Notes under the pieces: model-generated
Told to the model about the DNA's origin: nothing
Database searches by the model: none
Seen by the model: the letters and a program-made list of their open reading frames with translations, nothing else
Translations under genes and position numbers: made by a program
Shown: piece by piece, positions 53,004 to 62,435 of the stretch
Layout of the letters: every line of letters starts with the position of its first letter
How positions within the stretch are numbered: the stretch's first letter is position 1
NCBI GenBank assembly: GCA_016839165.1
Contig: CP069300.1
Span: 1,922,001 to 1,986,000 of the forward strand
DNA: 64,000 nucleotides
Origin: Bradyrhizobium sp. PSBB068
GTDB lineage: Bacteria; Pseudomonadota; Alphaproteobacteria; Rhizobiales; Xanthobacteraceae
Direction: 5' to 3'

Positions 53004-54128
53004 ATGAGCATCGCAGCGCCCGATGCCGCACGCCCGCCGATCGCGGCGGCCGGAAATGCCGGCAGCGGCACCTTTGCCTATTGCTCGCAGCAATATCGCG
53101 TGCTGTTCGGCGCCGGCACCGCGGCGCGGCTCGGCGAGGAAGCTGAGCGCCTCGGCATCAAGCGGGCGCTGGTGTTGACCACCCCCGAGCAGCAGGACCT
53201 CGGACACCGGCTCGGCGCGGGCCTCGGCGACCGGCTCGCAGGACTGTTTGCCGGCGCGCGGATGCATACGCCGGTCGAGGTCACCAACGAAGCGCTTCGC
53301 ATCGTGGAATCCCGCGACATCGACGGGCTGGTCGCGATCGGCGGCGGCTCGACGGTCGGGCTCGGCAAGGCGCTGTCGCTGCGCACCGGGCTGCCGCATC
53401 TGGCGGTCCCGACCACCTATGCCGGCTCGGAGATGACCCCGATCCTCGGTGAGACCACGAACGGCATCAAGACCACGCAGCACTCCCAGGATCTGGTGCC
53501 GGACGCCGTGATCTACGACGTCGATCTCACCGTCAGCCTGCCGCCGCATGTCTCCGCCGCCAGCGGCTTGAATGCGATCGCTCACGCGGTCGAGGCACTC
53601 TATGCGCCCGACGCCAACCCATTGACCTCGCTGATGGCGGAGGACGGCACCGCCGCGCTCGCCCGCGCGCTGCCGCGCATCGTGGCTGCGCCCGCCGATG
53701 CGGGCGCGCGGCGCGACGCGCTCTACGGCGCCTGGCTGTGCGGCGTCTGCCTCGGCGCGGTCGGGATGTCGCTGCATCACAAGCTCTGTCACGTGCTGGG
53801 CGGCATGTTCAACCTGCCCCATGCCGAAACCCATGCGATCGTGCTGCCGCATGCGGCCGCCTACAACGCCGCTGCGGCGCCGGAAGCGATGACCCGGATT
53901 GCGCGCGCGTTGCGCACGGATGATGCGCCGCAAGGGCTGTTCGATCTCGCGCAGCGGCTCGCGCTGCCGCGCCGGCTGGCCGACATCGGAATGCCTGAGG
54001 ACGGCATCGCGCGTGCCGCCGAGATGGCGGTGCGCAGCCCCTATGCCAATCCAAGACCTGTGGAGCGCGTCGCGATCCAGGACCTGATCGCTGCGGCCTG
54101 GCGCGGCGACGCGCCCGCGCGGCACTGA
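53004..54128 (+). CDS. Maleylacetate reductase (iron-containing alcohol dehydrogenase family)
   Basis: 374 residues. Reduces maleylacetate to 3-oxoadipate with NAD(P)H, the last step before the beta-ketoadipate route. The cofactor motif is GGGSTVGLGKALSLRTG, followed by PTTYAGSEMTPILG. The metal/active-site region is GLNAIAHAVEALYAPDANP and HHKLCHVLGGMFNLPHAETH. ATG 53004 has GGGAG upstream. It is the first gene of an operon with an intradiol dioxygenase whose product would be its substrate. Confidence 0.9.
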   Translation: MSIAAPDAARPPIAAAGNAGSGTFAYCSQQYRVLFGAGTAARLGEEAERLGIKRALVLTTPEQQDLGHRLGAGLGDRLAGLFAGARMHTPVEVTNEALRIVESRDIDGLVAIGGGSTVGLGKALSLRTGLPHLAVPTTYAGSEMTPILGETTNGIKTTQHSQDLVPDAVIYDVDLTVSLPPHVSAASGLNAIAHAVEALYAPDANPLTSLMAEDGTAALARALPRIVAAPADAGARRDALYGAWLCGVCLGAVGMSLHHKLCHVLGGMFNLPHAETHAIVLPHAAAYNAAAAPEAMTRIARALRTDDAPQGLFDLAQRLALPRRLADIGMPEDGIARAAEMAVRSPYANPRPVERVAIQDLIAAAWRGDAPARH

Positions 54129-54153
54129 CCTCTCGAGATCAAAGGACAACACG

Positions 54154-55056
54154 ATGGCTAACTTCAACGAGCATGACCTCACCGACGAGGTGATCCGCAG
54201 CTTCGCCGACACGCCGAACAAGCGACTGAAATTCCTCATCGAGGAGACGGTGAAGTCGCTGCACGATTTGGTGCGTCGCACCGAGCTCACCTTCGAGGAA
54301 TGGAATCAGGCGATTGAGTTCCTGACCCGCACCGGTCAGACCTGCACGCCGCTGCGCCAGGAGTTCATCCTGCTGTCCGACGTGCTCGGCGTCTCGATGC
54401 TGGTCGACGCGGTCAACCATCGCGAGCGCGAGGGCGCGACCGAGACCACGGTGCTCGGTCCGTTCTATGTCGGCGAGCACCGCGTCACGCCGCACGGCGC
54501 CGACATCTCCGACGGGATCGACGGCGAAGTGATGTTCGTGCAGAGCCGCGTCACGGATCTGGCCGGCAAGCCGCTCGCCGGCGCCGAGATCGACGTCTGG
54601 CATGCCGACGATGACGGCTTCTACGATTCGCAGAAGGCTGATTACGCCGCGCATGGTCCGTCGCTGCGCGCGCGCTTCGTCACCGATGCCGACGGCCGCT
54701 TTTCGTTCCGCACCATCCTGCCGTGCAGCTATCCGATCCCGACCGATGGCCCGGTCGGCGATCTGATCACCGCGACGAAACGGCATCCGATGCGGCCGGC
54801 GCATGTGCATTTCCTGGTCAAGGCCGATGGCTATGAGCCGCTGATCACCCACGTGTTCCTCGATGGCGACGAATACCTGCGCAGCGACGTGGTGTTCGGC
54901 GTCAAGGACGAACTCGTCGCGCGGGTCGAGCCGAAAAGCGAGCCGGTGTTGCCGAACGGCGAGCGGGTCGCAGGCCCCTGGCACCTGATGACCTACGACT
55001 TCCAGATGAAGCCGGGCGCCGGCCTGGTGCCGCAGCCGATGATGGCCGCGGAATAA
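54154..55056 (+). CDS. Intradiol ring-cleavage dioxygenase, probably hydroxyquinol 1,2-dioxygenase
   Basis: 300 residues. The Fe(III) ligands are Y157 (DGFYDSQ), Y193 (CSYPIP), H217 and H219 (RPAHVHF). The N-terminal helical domain (LTDEVIRSFADTPNKRLKF, LRQEFILLSDVLGVSMLVD) is of the catechol/hydroxyquinol type. Cleavage of hydroxyquinol gives maleylacetate, and the gene sits 25 bp after maleylacetate reductase, so hydroxyquinol is favoured over catechol. The cleavage family is certain; substrate preference is inference. Confidence 0.88.
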   Translation: MANFNEHDLTDEVIRSFADTPNKRLKFLIEETVKSLHDLVRRTELTFEEWNQAIEFLTRTGQTCTPLRQEFILLSDVLGVSMLVDAVNHREREGATETTVLGPFYVGEHRVTPHGADISDGIDGEVMFVQSRVTDLAGKPLAGAEIDVWHADDDGFYDSQKADYAAHGPSLRARFVTDADGRFSFRTILPCSYPIPTDGPVGDLITATKRHPMRPAHVHFLVKADGYEPLITHVFLDGDEYLRSDVVFGVKDELVARVEPKSEPVLPNGERVAGPWHLMTYDFQMKPGAGLVPQPMMAAE

Positions 55057-55091
55057 CGATCACAACCGACAACACGACCAAGGAGAGGACC

Positions 55092-56876
55092 ATGACCAGC
55101 AAACCTGTTGAGACCGACGTGCTCATCGTCGGCAGCGGCCCGGCCGGCGCGACGGCGGCGGCGCTGCTCGGCATGTACGGCGTCAAGCACATCCTGGTGA
55201 CGAAATATGGCTGGCTGGCCGACACGCCGCGCGCCCACATCACCAACCAGCGTGCGATGGAGGTGCTGCGCGATCTCGGCCTGGAGGAGAAGGCGGTGGC
55301 GCAGGCGGTGCCGCAGCACCTGATGGCCAACAACGTGTTCTGCGAGAGCCTCGCCGGCGAGGAGTTCGGCCGGCTCTATTCCTGGGGCAACCATCCCTCG
55401 CGCAAGGCGGATTACGATCTCGCCAGTCCCGCCCGCATCTGCGACCTGCCGCAGAATTTCCTCGAGCCGATCCTGATCGAGGCGGCCGGCCAGCGCGGCA
55501 CCTCGCTGTGCTTCAACACCGAGTTCGTCGACCTGGTGCAGGATGCCGACGGCGTCACCGCGACGGTGAAGGATCGTCTGTCCGGCGAGACCTATCAGAT
55601 CCGCGCCAAATATCTGATCGGCGCCGACGGCGGCCGCAGCCGGGTTGCCGAGGTGATCGGACTGCCGATGGAGGGCCAGATGGGCCGCGCCGGCAGTATG
55701 AACATCATCGTGCAGGCGGATTTGAGCAAGTACGTCGCGCACCGCCCGAGCGTGCTGTACTGGGTGCTGCAGCCGGGTGCCGAGATCGGCGGCATCGGCG
55801 CTGGCCTGATCCGCATGGTGCGGCCGTGGAACGAATGGCTGATCATCTGGGGCTACGACATCGAGCAGGGCGAGCGCAAGCTCTCTAATGACGAGGCGAT
55901 CTCGATCGTGCGCAATCTGGTCGGCGACGAGACGCTCGCGGTCAAGGTCCGCTCGACCTCGACCTGGACCGTGAACGAGATGTATGCCGGCCACTATTCG
56001 TCTGGCCGGGTGTTCTGCGTCGGCGACGCCGTGCACCGCCATCCGCCGACCAACGGCCTCGGCTCCAACACCTCGATCCAGGATGCCTACAATCTCTGCT
56101 GGAAGCTGAAGCTGGTGCTGGAGGGCCACGCCGCGCCGTCGCTGCTCGAGACCTATTCGGCCGAACGGCAGCCGGTCGGCAAGCAGATCGTGACCCGCGC
56201 CAACAAGAGCATCGGCGACTTCCCGCCGATCTTCGAGGCGGTGGGGCTCGTCGCCTCGACCGATCCGGCCGAAGCACGCAAGGCAATCGCCGCGCGCAAG
56301 GCACCGACCGCCGAGGGCAAGGCGCGGCGCAAGAAGCTCTACGAGGCGATCGCCAACAAGAGCTACGAGTTCAACTGCCACGGCGTCGAGCTGAATCAGC
56401 GCTACGGGTCGACCGCGGTCGTATCCGACGGCACGCCGATGCCGGCCTTCACCCGGGATCACGAGCTCTACTATCAGGCGACCACCTGGCCCGGCGCGCA
56501 TCTGCCGCATGTCTGGGTCGAGCATCACGGCGAGCGCAAGTCGACGCTCGATCTCACCGGCAAGGGCCGCTTCACGCTGCTCACCGGGATCGGCGGCGAT
56601 GGCTGGAAGACGGCCGCGGCCGCGGTCGAGAAGGCCTATGGCCTGCCGGTCGATGTGGTGACGATCGGCCCGCAGGGCTGCGATGCGCTCGACATCTATG
56701 CCGACTGGTATCGCCAGAGCGAGGTGGACGAGGACGGCTGCGTGCTGGTGCGTCCCGACATGTATGTCGCCTGGCGCGCCAAGGAGTCCGCAACTGACGC
56801 CAGCGATGTGCTGCTCGACGTGTTCGGCCGGATCCTCGGTCGCAGCGCGCAAGCGAAGTCCGTCGCCGCCGCGTGA
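55092..56876 (+). CDS. FAD-dependent aromatic hydroxylase (phenol 2-monooxygenase/TfdB-like)
   Basis: 594 residues. FAD dinucleotide motif VGSGPAGATAA is at 13-23, NAD(P)H/FAD DG motif is GADGGRSRVAE, and the flavin motif GDAVHRHPPTNGLGSN precedes a thioredoxin-like C-terminal domain, as in chlorophenol or phenol hydroxylases of about 600 residues. In this operon it should make hydroxyquinol from a dihydroxybenzene such as resorcinol, or from a related phenol. ATG 55092 has AAGGAGAG upstream. A TfdB-type name is not used because chlorophenol activity is not shown. Confidence 0.88.
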   Translation: MTSKPVETDVLIVGSGPAGATAAALLGMYGVKHILVTKYGWLADTPRAHITNQRAMEVLRDLGLEEKAVAQAVPQHLMANNVFCESLAGEEFGRLYSWGNHPSRKADYDLASPARICDLPQNFLEPILIEAAGQRGTSLCFNTEFVDLVQDADGVTATVKDRLSGETYQIRAKYLIGADGGRSRVAEVIGLPMEGQMGRAGSMNIIVQADLSKYVAHRPSVLYWVLQPGAEIGGIGAGLIRMVRPWNEWLIIWGYDIEQGERKLSNDEAISIVRNLVGDETLAVKVRSTSTWTVNEMYAGHYSSGRVFCVGDAVHRHPPTNGLGSNTSIQDAYNLCWKLKLVLEGHAAPSLLETYSAERQPVGKQIVTRANKSIGDFPPIFEAVGLVASTDPAEARKAIAARKAPTAEGKARRKKLYEAIANKSYEFNCHGVELNQRYGSTAVVSDGTPMPAFTRDHELYYQATTWPGAHLPHVWVEHHGERKSTLDLTGKGRFTLLTGIGGDGWKTAAAAVEKAYGLPVDVVTIGPQGCDALDIYADWYRQSEVDEDGCVLVRPDMYVAWRAKESATDASDVLLDVFGRILGRSAQAKSVAAA

Positions 56877-56958
56877 TGCGGCGCGACGCCGGCGACTCTT
56901 TTCAGAACGAATGGAACGGCAGCCGGCTTTCGACCGGCTTGCCTCAAGGGAGGGGAAA

Positions 56959-58284
56959 ATGAGCAAGGATCAGTTGAGCACAATGTCCTTCGATCGCCGC
57001 CGCGTGCTGCAGGGCATCGCCGGAGGCTTCGCCGCCGCAGGCAGCACGACGTTGTTCGCGCCGGCCGTGCGGGCGGCCAACAAGCCGATCAAGATCGGCT
57101 ATGTCTCGCCGAAGAGCGGGCCGCTGGCGGCCTTCGCCGAGGCCGACGATTTCGTGCTGGGTGAATTCCGCAAGTTCATCAAGGATGGCGTCAAGGTTGG
57201 ATCGCAGATCTATCCGGTCGAGGTGGTGACCAAGGACAGCCAGTCGAATCCGAACCGCGCCGCCGAAGTCGCCAAGGAGCTGATCACCCGCGACAATGTC
57301 GGCCTGATCGTGGTCGGCGCGACACCCGAAACCAACAATCCGGTGGCGACGCAATGCGAGCTCGAGCAGGTGCCGTGCATCTCCTCCGTGGCGCCGTGGC
57401 AGACCAATTTCATCGGCCGCCAGGCCAATCCCGGCGATCCCAAGAGCTGGAAGCCGTTCGACTACACTTTCCACTATTTCTGGGGTCTGGAGGACGTGAT
57501 CGGCGTCTTCACCAGCATGTGGAGCCAGGTCGCGACCAACAAATCGGTCGGCGCGCTGTTCCCGAACGATGCCGACGGCAACGCCTGGGGCGACACCGCG
57601 ATCGGCTTCCCGCCAGTGCTCGCCAAGCAGGGCTTCAAGCTGACCGATCCCGGCCGCTTCCAGAACCTCACCGACGATTTCTCCTCGCAGATCGCCGCGT
57701 TCCGTGGCGCCGATGCCGAGATCATCACCGGCGTGATCATCCCGCCCGACTTCACCACCTTCTGGAACCAGTCGCGGCAGAAGGGACTGAAGCCGAAGGT
57801 CGTCTCGGTCGCCAAGGCGCTGCTGTTTCCTGCTTCTGTGCAGGCGCTCGGCAAGGGCGGCAACAACATCTCGACCGAGGTGTGGTGGACGCCGACGCAT
57901 CCCTACAAGTCGAGCCTCAGCGGCGTCAGCGCGGCCGATCTCGCCAAGGGCTATGAGCAGGCCTCCGGCAAGCAATGGACCCAGCCGATCGGCTTCGTGC
58001 ATTCGCTGTTCGAGGTCGCGATCGACGCGATCAAGCGCTCCGGCGATCCGAGCGACGGCGCCGCGCTGGCAAAGGCGATCGGAGCCACAAAGTTGGACAC
58101 CATCGTGGGCCAGGTCGCGTTCGGTTCCAGCGCGGTGCCGCCATTCGCGGCCAAGAACATCGCCAAGACGCCGCTGGTCGGCGGCCAATGGCGGCTCAAT
58201 GGCGACAAATACGACATGGTGATCACCGACAACAGACTGGCGCCGCAAATCCCGCTCGGCGGCGACATGCAGGCGCTGAGCTAG
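56959..58284 (+). CDS. Branched-chain-type ABC substrate-binding protein (Tat signal)
   Basis: 441 residues. ATG 56959 has GGGAGGGG upstream. The N-terminus FDRRRVLQGIAGGFAAAG is a twin-arginine signal, ending near AVRA-ANK. The mature part begins IKIGYVSPKSGPLAAFAEAD, typical of LivJ/HbaE-like receptors, many of which bind aromatic acids. It follows the aromatic hydroxylase by 82 bp and precedes the matching ATPase and permease genes. An aromatic ligand is inferred. Confidence 0.88.
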   Translation: MSKDQLSTMSFDRRRVLQGIAGGFAAAGSTTLFAPAVRAANKPIKIGYVSPKSGPLAAFAEADDFVLGEFRKFIKDGVKVGSQIYPVEVVTKDSQSNPNRAAEVAKELITRDNVGLIVVGATPETNNPVATQCELEQVPCISSVAPWQTNFIGRQANPGDPKSWKPFDYTFHYFWGLEDVIGVFTSMWSQVATNKSVGALFPNDADGNAWGDTAIGFPPVLAKQGFKLTDPGRFQNLTDDFSSQIAAFRGADAEIITGVIIPPDFTTFWNQSRQKGLKPKVVSVAKALLFPASVQALGKGGNNISTEVWWTPTHPYKSSLSGVSAADLAKGYEQASGKQWTQPIGFVHSLFEVAIDAIKRSGDPSDGAALAKAIGATKLDTIVGQVAFGSSAVPPFAAKNIAKTPLVGGQWRLNGDKYDMVITDNRLAPQIPLGGDMQALS

Positions 58285-58369
58285 CGAGCGCGTCGCAGGC
58301 AGATTGTCGATCGAGGATGCGAGGCACGGCCGCGCATCTTCTCCCAGCGAATCCATGCGGTGAGCAAAC

Positions 58370-59083
58370 ATGCTCGAACTCCATTCCGTCTCGAAGAGGT
58401 TCGGCGCCATCGTGGTTGCCGATGCCATCGACCTGACCCTTGCGTCCGGCGAGGCGCTCGGCGTGATCGGGCCGAACGGCGCCGGCAAGTCGACGCTGTT
58501 CAACCTGATCACCGGCCTGCTGCGGCCGGAGGCCGGCCGCATCGTCCTCGATGGCGCCGACATCACGCATCTCTCTCCGGAGGCGCGCTGTCGCACAGGC
58601 ATCGGGCGCTCGTTCCAGATCCCGCAGCCGTTCGACCACCTCTCGGTGTTCGAGAATCTGGCCGTTGCCGCCCAGTTCGGCGGCGGTCTGTCGGAGGCCG
58701 ATGCGGTCCAGCATTGCGGCCGCATGCTTGATCTGACCGGCCTCGAAGCCAAGGCCAACCGGCTCGCCGGCAGCCTGCCGCTGCTCGATCGCAAGCGGCT
58801 CGAGCTCGCGCGGGCGCTCGCCACCAGGCCGCGCACGCTGCTGCTCGACGAGATCGCAGGCGGGCTCACCGATGCCGAATGCCATGAGCTGGTCGAGACC
58901 ATCAGAACCATTCATGCCGAGGGTGTCGCCATCATCTGGATCGAGCATGTGGTGCACGCGCTGCTCGCGGTGGTGCAGCGGCTGGTCGTGCTCAATTTCG
59001 GCAAGGTCGTTGCGCAAGGCGTGCCCGCCGAGGTGATGCGCTCGCGCGAGGTCGAGACCATCTACATGGGCGTGCCGGCATGA
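58370..59083 (+). CDS. Branched-chain-type ABC ATPase, LivG family
   Basis: 237 residues. Walker A GPNGAGKST, Q-loop region GIGRSFQIPQPFDHLSVFEN, and Walker B LLLDEIAGGLTDAE. The signature helix reads LPLLDRKRLELARAL, without the usual SGGQ core, as in some LivG-like proteins. Start ATG 58370 has GGTGAG upstream. It overlaps livF by 4 bp. Confidence 0.88.
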   Translation: MLELHSVSKRFGAIVVADAIDLTLASGEALGVIGPNGAGKSTLFNLITGLLRPEAGRIVLDGADITHLSPEARCRTGIGRSFQIPQPFDHLSVFENLAVAAQFGGGLSEADAVQHCGRMLDLTGLEAKANRLAGSLPLLDRKRLELARALATRPRTLLLDEIAGGLTDAECHELVETIRTIHAEGVAIIWIEHVVHALLAVVQRLVVLNFGKVVAQGVPAEVMRSREVETIYMGVPA

Positions 59084-59784
59084 CCGCGCTGCTCAATGTC
59101 TCCGCGCTCGATGCGTTCTACGGTGACTTCCAGGCGCTGTTCGGCATCGATTTCGAACTGAAGGAGGGCGAGGCGGTCGCGGTGATCGGCGCCAACGGCG
59201 CCGGCAAGTCGACCATGCTGAAGTCGCTGGCGGGACTCGTGAAGAACCGCCCCGATGCCATTCATCTCAAGGGACGCGCGATCGGCGATGCGTCTGCGGC
59301 CAGCATCGTGCGGCTCGGGCTTGCGCTGGTCCCGGAGGGCCGGCAGCTGTTTCCTTCGCTCAGCGTCGAGGAGAACCTCCTGATCGGCGCCTATGGCGGC
59401 GAGCGCACCGCACCGTGGGATCTTGCGGCGGTCTATCGGATATTCCCGGTGCTCAGGGAGCGCCGGCGCGGCGCCGTCACGGCGCTGTCCGGCGGCCAGC
59501 AGCAGATGGTGGCGATCGGCCGCGCGCTGATGTCGAACCCACAGGTCCTGCTGTGCGACGAGATCAGCCTCGGCCTCGCGCCGATCGTGGTGGAGGACAT
59601 CTACCGGATGCTGCCGCAGATCCGCTCCGGCGGCACCGCGGTCGTGCTGGTCGAGCAGGACATCGCCCGCGCGTTGCGGGCGGCAGATCGCTTCTATTGC
59701 TTGCAGGAGGGGCGGGTGACCTTGAGCGGAAAGCCTGACGATGTGGATCAGGACACGATCCGCGCGGCCTATTTCGGAGCATGA
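59080..59784 (+). CDS. Branched-chain-type ABC ATPase, LivF family
   Basis: 234 residues. Walker A GANGAGKST, LVPEGRQLFPSLSVEENL (the LivF hallmark), signature LSGGQQQMVAIGRAL and Walker B LLCDEISLGLAP. The paired LivG has a degenerate signature, so this subunit carries the canonical LSGGQ for the heterodimer. It starts inside the end of livG (ATGA) and ends 7 bp before the LivH permease gene. Confidence 0.92.
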   Translation: MTALLNVSALDAFYGDFQALFGIDFELKEGEAVAVIGANGAGKSTMLKSLAGLVKNRPDAIHLKGRAIGDASAASIVRLGLALVPEGRQLFPSLSVEENLLIGAYGGERTAPWDLAAVYRIFPVLRERRRGAVTALSGGQQQMVAIGRALMSNPQVLLCDEISLGLAPIVVEDIYRMLPQIRSGGTAVVLVEQDIARALRAADRFYCLQEGRVTLSGKPDDVDQDTIRAAYFGA

Positions 59785-59791
59785 GGGAGCG

Positions 59792-60658
59792 ATGAGCGGA
59801 CTAGACACCATCATCGAAGGCGTGCTGCTCGGCGGCGTCTATGCGCTGTTCGCGCTCGGCCTGTCGCTGATCTTCGGCATCATGCGCCTGGTTAATCTGG
59901 CGCACGGCGATCTGATCCTGCTTGCAGCCTATCTGGTGCTCAGCGCCACCACCGCGCTCGGCCTGCCGCTTGTAACCGCATCCCTGCTGGTCGTTGCCGC
60001 GATGTTCGTGCTCGGCTTCGTGCTGCAGCGGCTGGTCTTGGAGCGCGTGCTCGGCGACGACATCTTGCCGCCGCTGCTCGTCACCTTCGGCCTGTCGATC
60101 GTGATCCAGAACGGGCTGTTGCTCGGCTATGGCGCAGACAGCCGCCGCCTGCAGGCCGGCGCCTTCGAATCCTCGTCGGTGACGCTGGCCCCGGGTCTCA
60201 GCGTCGGCCTCGCGCCGCTGACGGCGCTGGTGACGGCGATCGCCGCCGTCGCGCTGCTTCAGCTGATCTTCTATCGCACCTGGCTCGGCCGTGCCTTCCG
60301 CGCCACCGCCGACAATCCCGCGATCGCGCAATTGATGGGCGTCAACGAGCGCAACGTCTATGCGATTGCGGTCGGGCTCTCGCTCGCGGTCTCGGTGATC
60401 GCCGCTGTCGTGTTCGGCATCCGTGCCAGTTTCGATCCGTCGATCGGGCCGGCGCGGCTGCTCTATGCGTTCGAGGCCGTGATCATCGGCGGCCTCGGCA
60501 GCCTGTGGGGCACGCTGGCGGGCGGTATCGTGCTCGGGCTGGCTCAGGCGATCGGGGGCCGGATCAATCCGGAATGGCAGATCCTGGCCGGCCATCTCAC
60601 CTTCTTGGCCGTGCTGATGGTGCGGCCGCGCGGTCTCTTCCCGGCGAGGCGGACATGA
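59792..60658 (+). CDS. Branched-chain-type ABC permease, LivH family
   Basis: 288 residues, about eight membrane helices. The N-terminus EGVLLGGVYALFALGLSLIFG and IMRLVNLAHGDLILLAAY are typical of LivH. The cytoplasmic loop FRATADNPAIAQLMGVNERN contacts the ATPase. ATG 59792 has GAGGGAG upstream. The stop overlaps the LivM start. Confidence 0.92.
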   Translation: MSGLDTIIEGVLLGGVYALFALGLSLIFGIMRLVNLAHGDLILLAAYLVLSATTALGLPLVTASLLVVAAMFVLGFVLQRLVLERVLGDDILPPLLVTFGLSIVIQNGLLLGYGADSRRLQAGAFESSSVTLAPGLSVGLAPLTALVTAIAAVALLQLIFYRTWLGRAFRATADNPAIAQLMGVNERNVYAIAVGLSLAVSVIAAVVFGIRASFDPSIGPARLLYAFEAVIIGGLGSLWGTLAGGIVLGLAQAIGGRINPEWQILAGHLTFLAVLMVRPRGLFPARRT

Positions 60659-61749
60659 GCGTCGGAAGCATCGACATGCCGGCAAGCCGGGAGCAGCACG
60701 CGGCCGATGTGCCGGTGTGGCAAATCCAGGTCGGCACGCGGCTGTCGCGCATCGCGGCCGTGGCCGGCATCGTGCTGGTCGCGGTGCTTGCCGTGTTGCC
60801 GGCGATCGCCTCGCGCAATTTGATCCAGGATCTGATCTTCGTCCTCACCATGCTGACATTGGCGCAGCTCTGGAACGTGCTGGCCGGGTGGGGCGGCCTA
60901 GTGTCGGTCGGCCAGCAGGCCTTTGTCGGGCTCGGTGCCTATGCGCTGTTCGCCGGCATCGTGATGGCCGGGCTCGATCCCGTGGCGGCGATCCCGCTGG
61001 CCGGGTTGTTCGCGGCGCTGATCGCCGCGATGCTCGGGCCCTTGCTGTTCCGGCTCGAGGGCCCATACTTTGCGATCGGCAGCTGGGTGGCCGCCGAGGC
61101 GCTGCGGCTGATCTGCGCCCAGTTCAAGTCGCTCGGCGGCGGCACCGGAATGTCGATCTCGCCGGGCGAACTGTCGCAGATGGTCGGGCTGAAGGCGGTG
61201 CAGGCGCTGCTCGGCCTGCGTCCGGCCGCCGCGCGCGACGTGCTGGTCTACTGGCTTGCGCTCTTGCTCTGCGTGCTGGTCACGCTCGGCATCTACGCTT
61301 TCATCCGCTCGCGCCATGGCCTCGCGCTGGCGGCCAGCCGCGACAATGCAGCGGCGGCGCGCAGCGTCGGCGTCCGCACCGCGCGGATCCGCCATATGCT
61401 ATGGATCGCGGTCGCGTTCGCCAGCGGCATGGTCGGCGCCGTGGTCTATCTGCAGAAGGCGCGGATTTCGCCGGATGCCGCCTTCAGCGTCACCGACTGG
61501 ACCGCATACGTGATCTTCATCGTCGTGATCGGTGGCGTGCGCACCATCGAGGGCCCGATGGTCGGCGTGCTGCTGCTGTGGGGGCTGGTCACCTGGCTAG
61601 CGCAGTACGGCAGCCTATATCTGGTCGTGCTCGGCACGCTCGCCATCCTGATCATGCTGTTCATGCCGCGGGGCGTGTGGGGCGCGGCGGCGCGGCGCTG
61701 GCAATTGCAGCTGTTTCCGACACAACGCTGGCTCGGCCGCAGCCGCTAG
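60655..61749 (+). CDS. Branched-chain-type ABC permease, LivM family
   Basis: 364 residues, about ten membrane helices. LAQLWNVLAGWGGLVSVGQQAFVGLGAYA is the LivM landmark and LAASRDNAAAARSVGVRTARIRH the coupling loop. It ends the aromatic operon, with a strong hairpin about 45 bp downstream, and is convergent with a secreted SnoaL-like gene. Confidence 0.92.
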   Translation: MSVGSIDMPASREQHAADVPVWQIQVGTRLSRIAAVAGIVLVAVLAVLPAIASRNLIQDLIFVLTMLTLAQLWNVLAGWGGLVSVGQQAFVGLGAYALFAGIVMAGLDPVAAIPLAGLFAALIAAMLGPLLFRLEGPYFAIGSWVAAEALRLICAQFKSLGGGTGMSISPGELSQMVGLKAVQALLGLRPAAARDVLVYWLALLLCVLVTLGIYAFIRSRHGLALAASRDNAAAARSVGVRTARIRHMLWIAVAFASGMVGAVVYLQKARISPDAAFSVTDWTAYVIFIVVIGGVRTIEGPMVGVLLLWGLVTWLAQYGSLYLVVLGTLAILIMLFMPRGVWGAAARRWQLQLFPTQRWLGRSR

Positions 61750-61792
61750 CGTATGGTGGGCTTAGATCGGATCTCGTTGGCTACGTGCTTGC

Positions 61793-61818
61793 TTCACCTC
61801 TCCCAAGGGAGAGGTGAA
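61793..61818. terminator. Inverted repeat between convergent genes
   Basis: TTCACCTCTCCC (61793-61804), AA, GGGAGAGGTGAA (61807-61818): a perfect 12-bp dyad between livM and the convergent SnoaL-like gene. There is no long T-run on either side. It is likely a bidirectional, possibly rho-assisted terminator and also resembles a dispersed repeat. Confidence 0.55.
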
Positions 61819-61865
61819 CCTCCGCTGCCGATCCGATTCAAACTGATCTTATCGCGCCGTTGCGC

Positions 61866-62330
61866 TCAGAACATCGTGTTGTTGTTCGCCGGATTTTCTG
61901 GGATCGGCTGCACCACATCCCAATGCTCGACGATCTTGCCGTCCTCGAGCTTGAAGATGTCGATGATCGCGTTGCCGCGGGTGCCGGGCTCGCGCACGGC
62001 GTGGACGTGCAGGATCACGTAGTCGCCGTCGACGAACGAACGCTTGATCTCGCTGTGCGAGTTCGGAAACTTCTCGCGCAGGAAGCCGATGAACTTGCGG
62101 AAGCCGTCGGGGCCGTCGGCCGCGCCGGGATTGTGCTGCACATAGCGGTTGCCGACATAGGCGAGCGCAGCATCGGCGTCCTTCTGGTTCAGCCCTTTGT
62201 CGTAGAACGCCAGCACGGCTTTCCGGTTGGCTTCCTGCTGCGCCTCGCTGGTGGCCGCCATCGCGGAGGAAGACGCAAGCGCGAGGAAGAGAGCGGCGAC
62301 GGCTGTCCGTGGCCGGAGAAGGGTCTTCAT
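61866..62330 (-). CDS. Secreted SnoaL-like / NTF2-fold protein
   Basis: 154 residues. Signal peptide RTAVAALFLALASSSAMA, then the alpha+beta NTF2 cone fold typical of SnoaL-like proteins: RKAVLAFYDKGLNQKDADAALAYVGNRYVQHNP, DGPDGFRKFIGFLREKFP, and DIFKLEDGKIVEHWDVVQPIPE at the end. Members may be cyclases, isomerases or binding proteins. A periplasmic location is predicted. It stands alone, convergent with the aromatic operon. Function unknown. Confidence 0.85.
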   Translation of the reverse strand: MKTLLRPRTAVAALFLALASSSAMAATSEAQQEANRKAVLAFYDKGLNQKDADAALAYVGNRYVQHNPGAADGPDGFRKFIGFLREKFPNSHSEIKRSFVDGDYVILHVHAVREPGTRGNAIIDIFKLEDGKIVEHWDVVQPIPENPANNNTMF

Positions 62331-62435
62331 CTGGTAGCTCCCGAGGCTGAGCGATGGATAGCGCTCTCTACAGCGTCCGTGCCGTGCCCGGAAGAACGCA
62401 CTCCCGGCTCACATGGTTACCCGCAGATACCGGCC

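Noticed and set aside
55092..56876. Naming the hydroxylase tfdB
   Set aside because: The fold and length fit, but no chlorocatechol genes accompany it; the hydroxyquinol context argues for another phenol.
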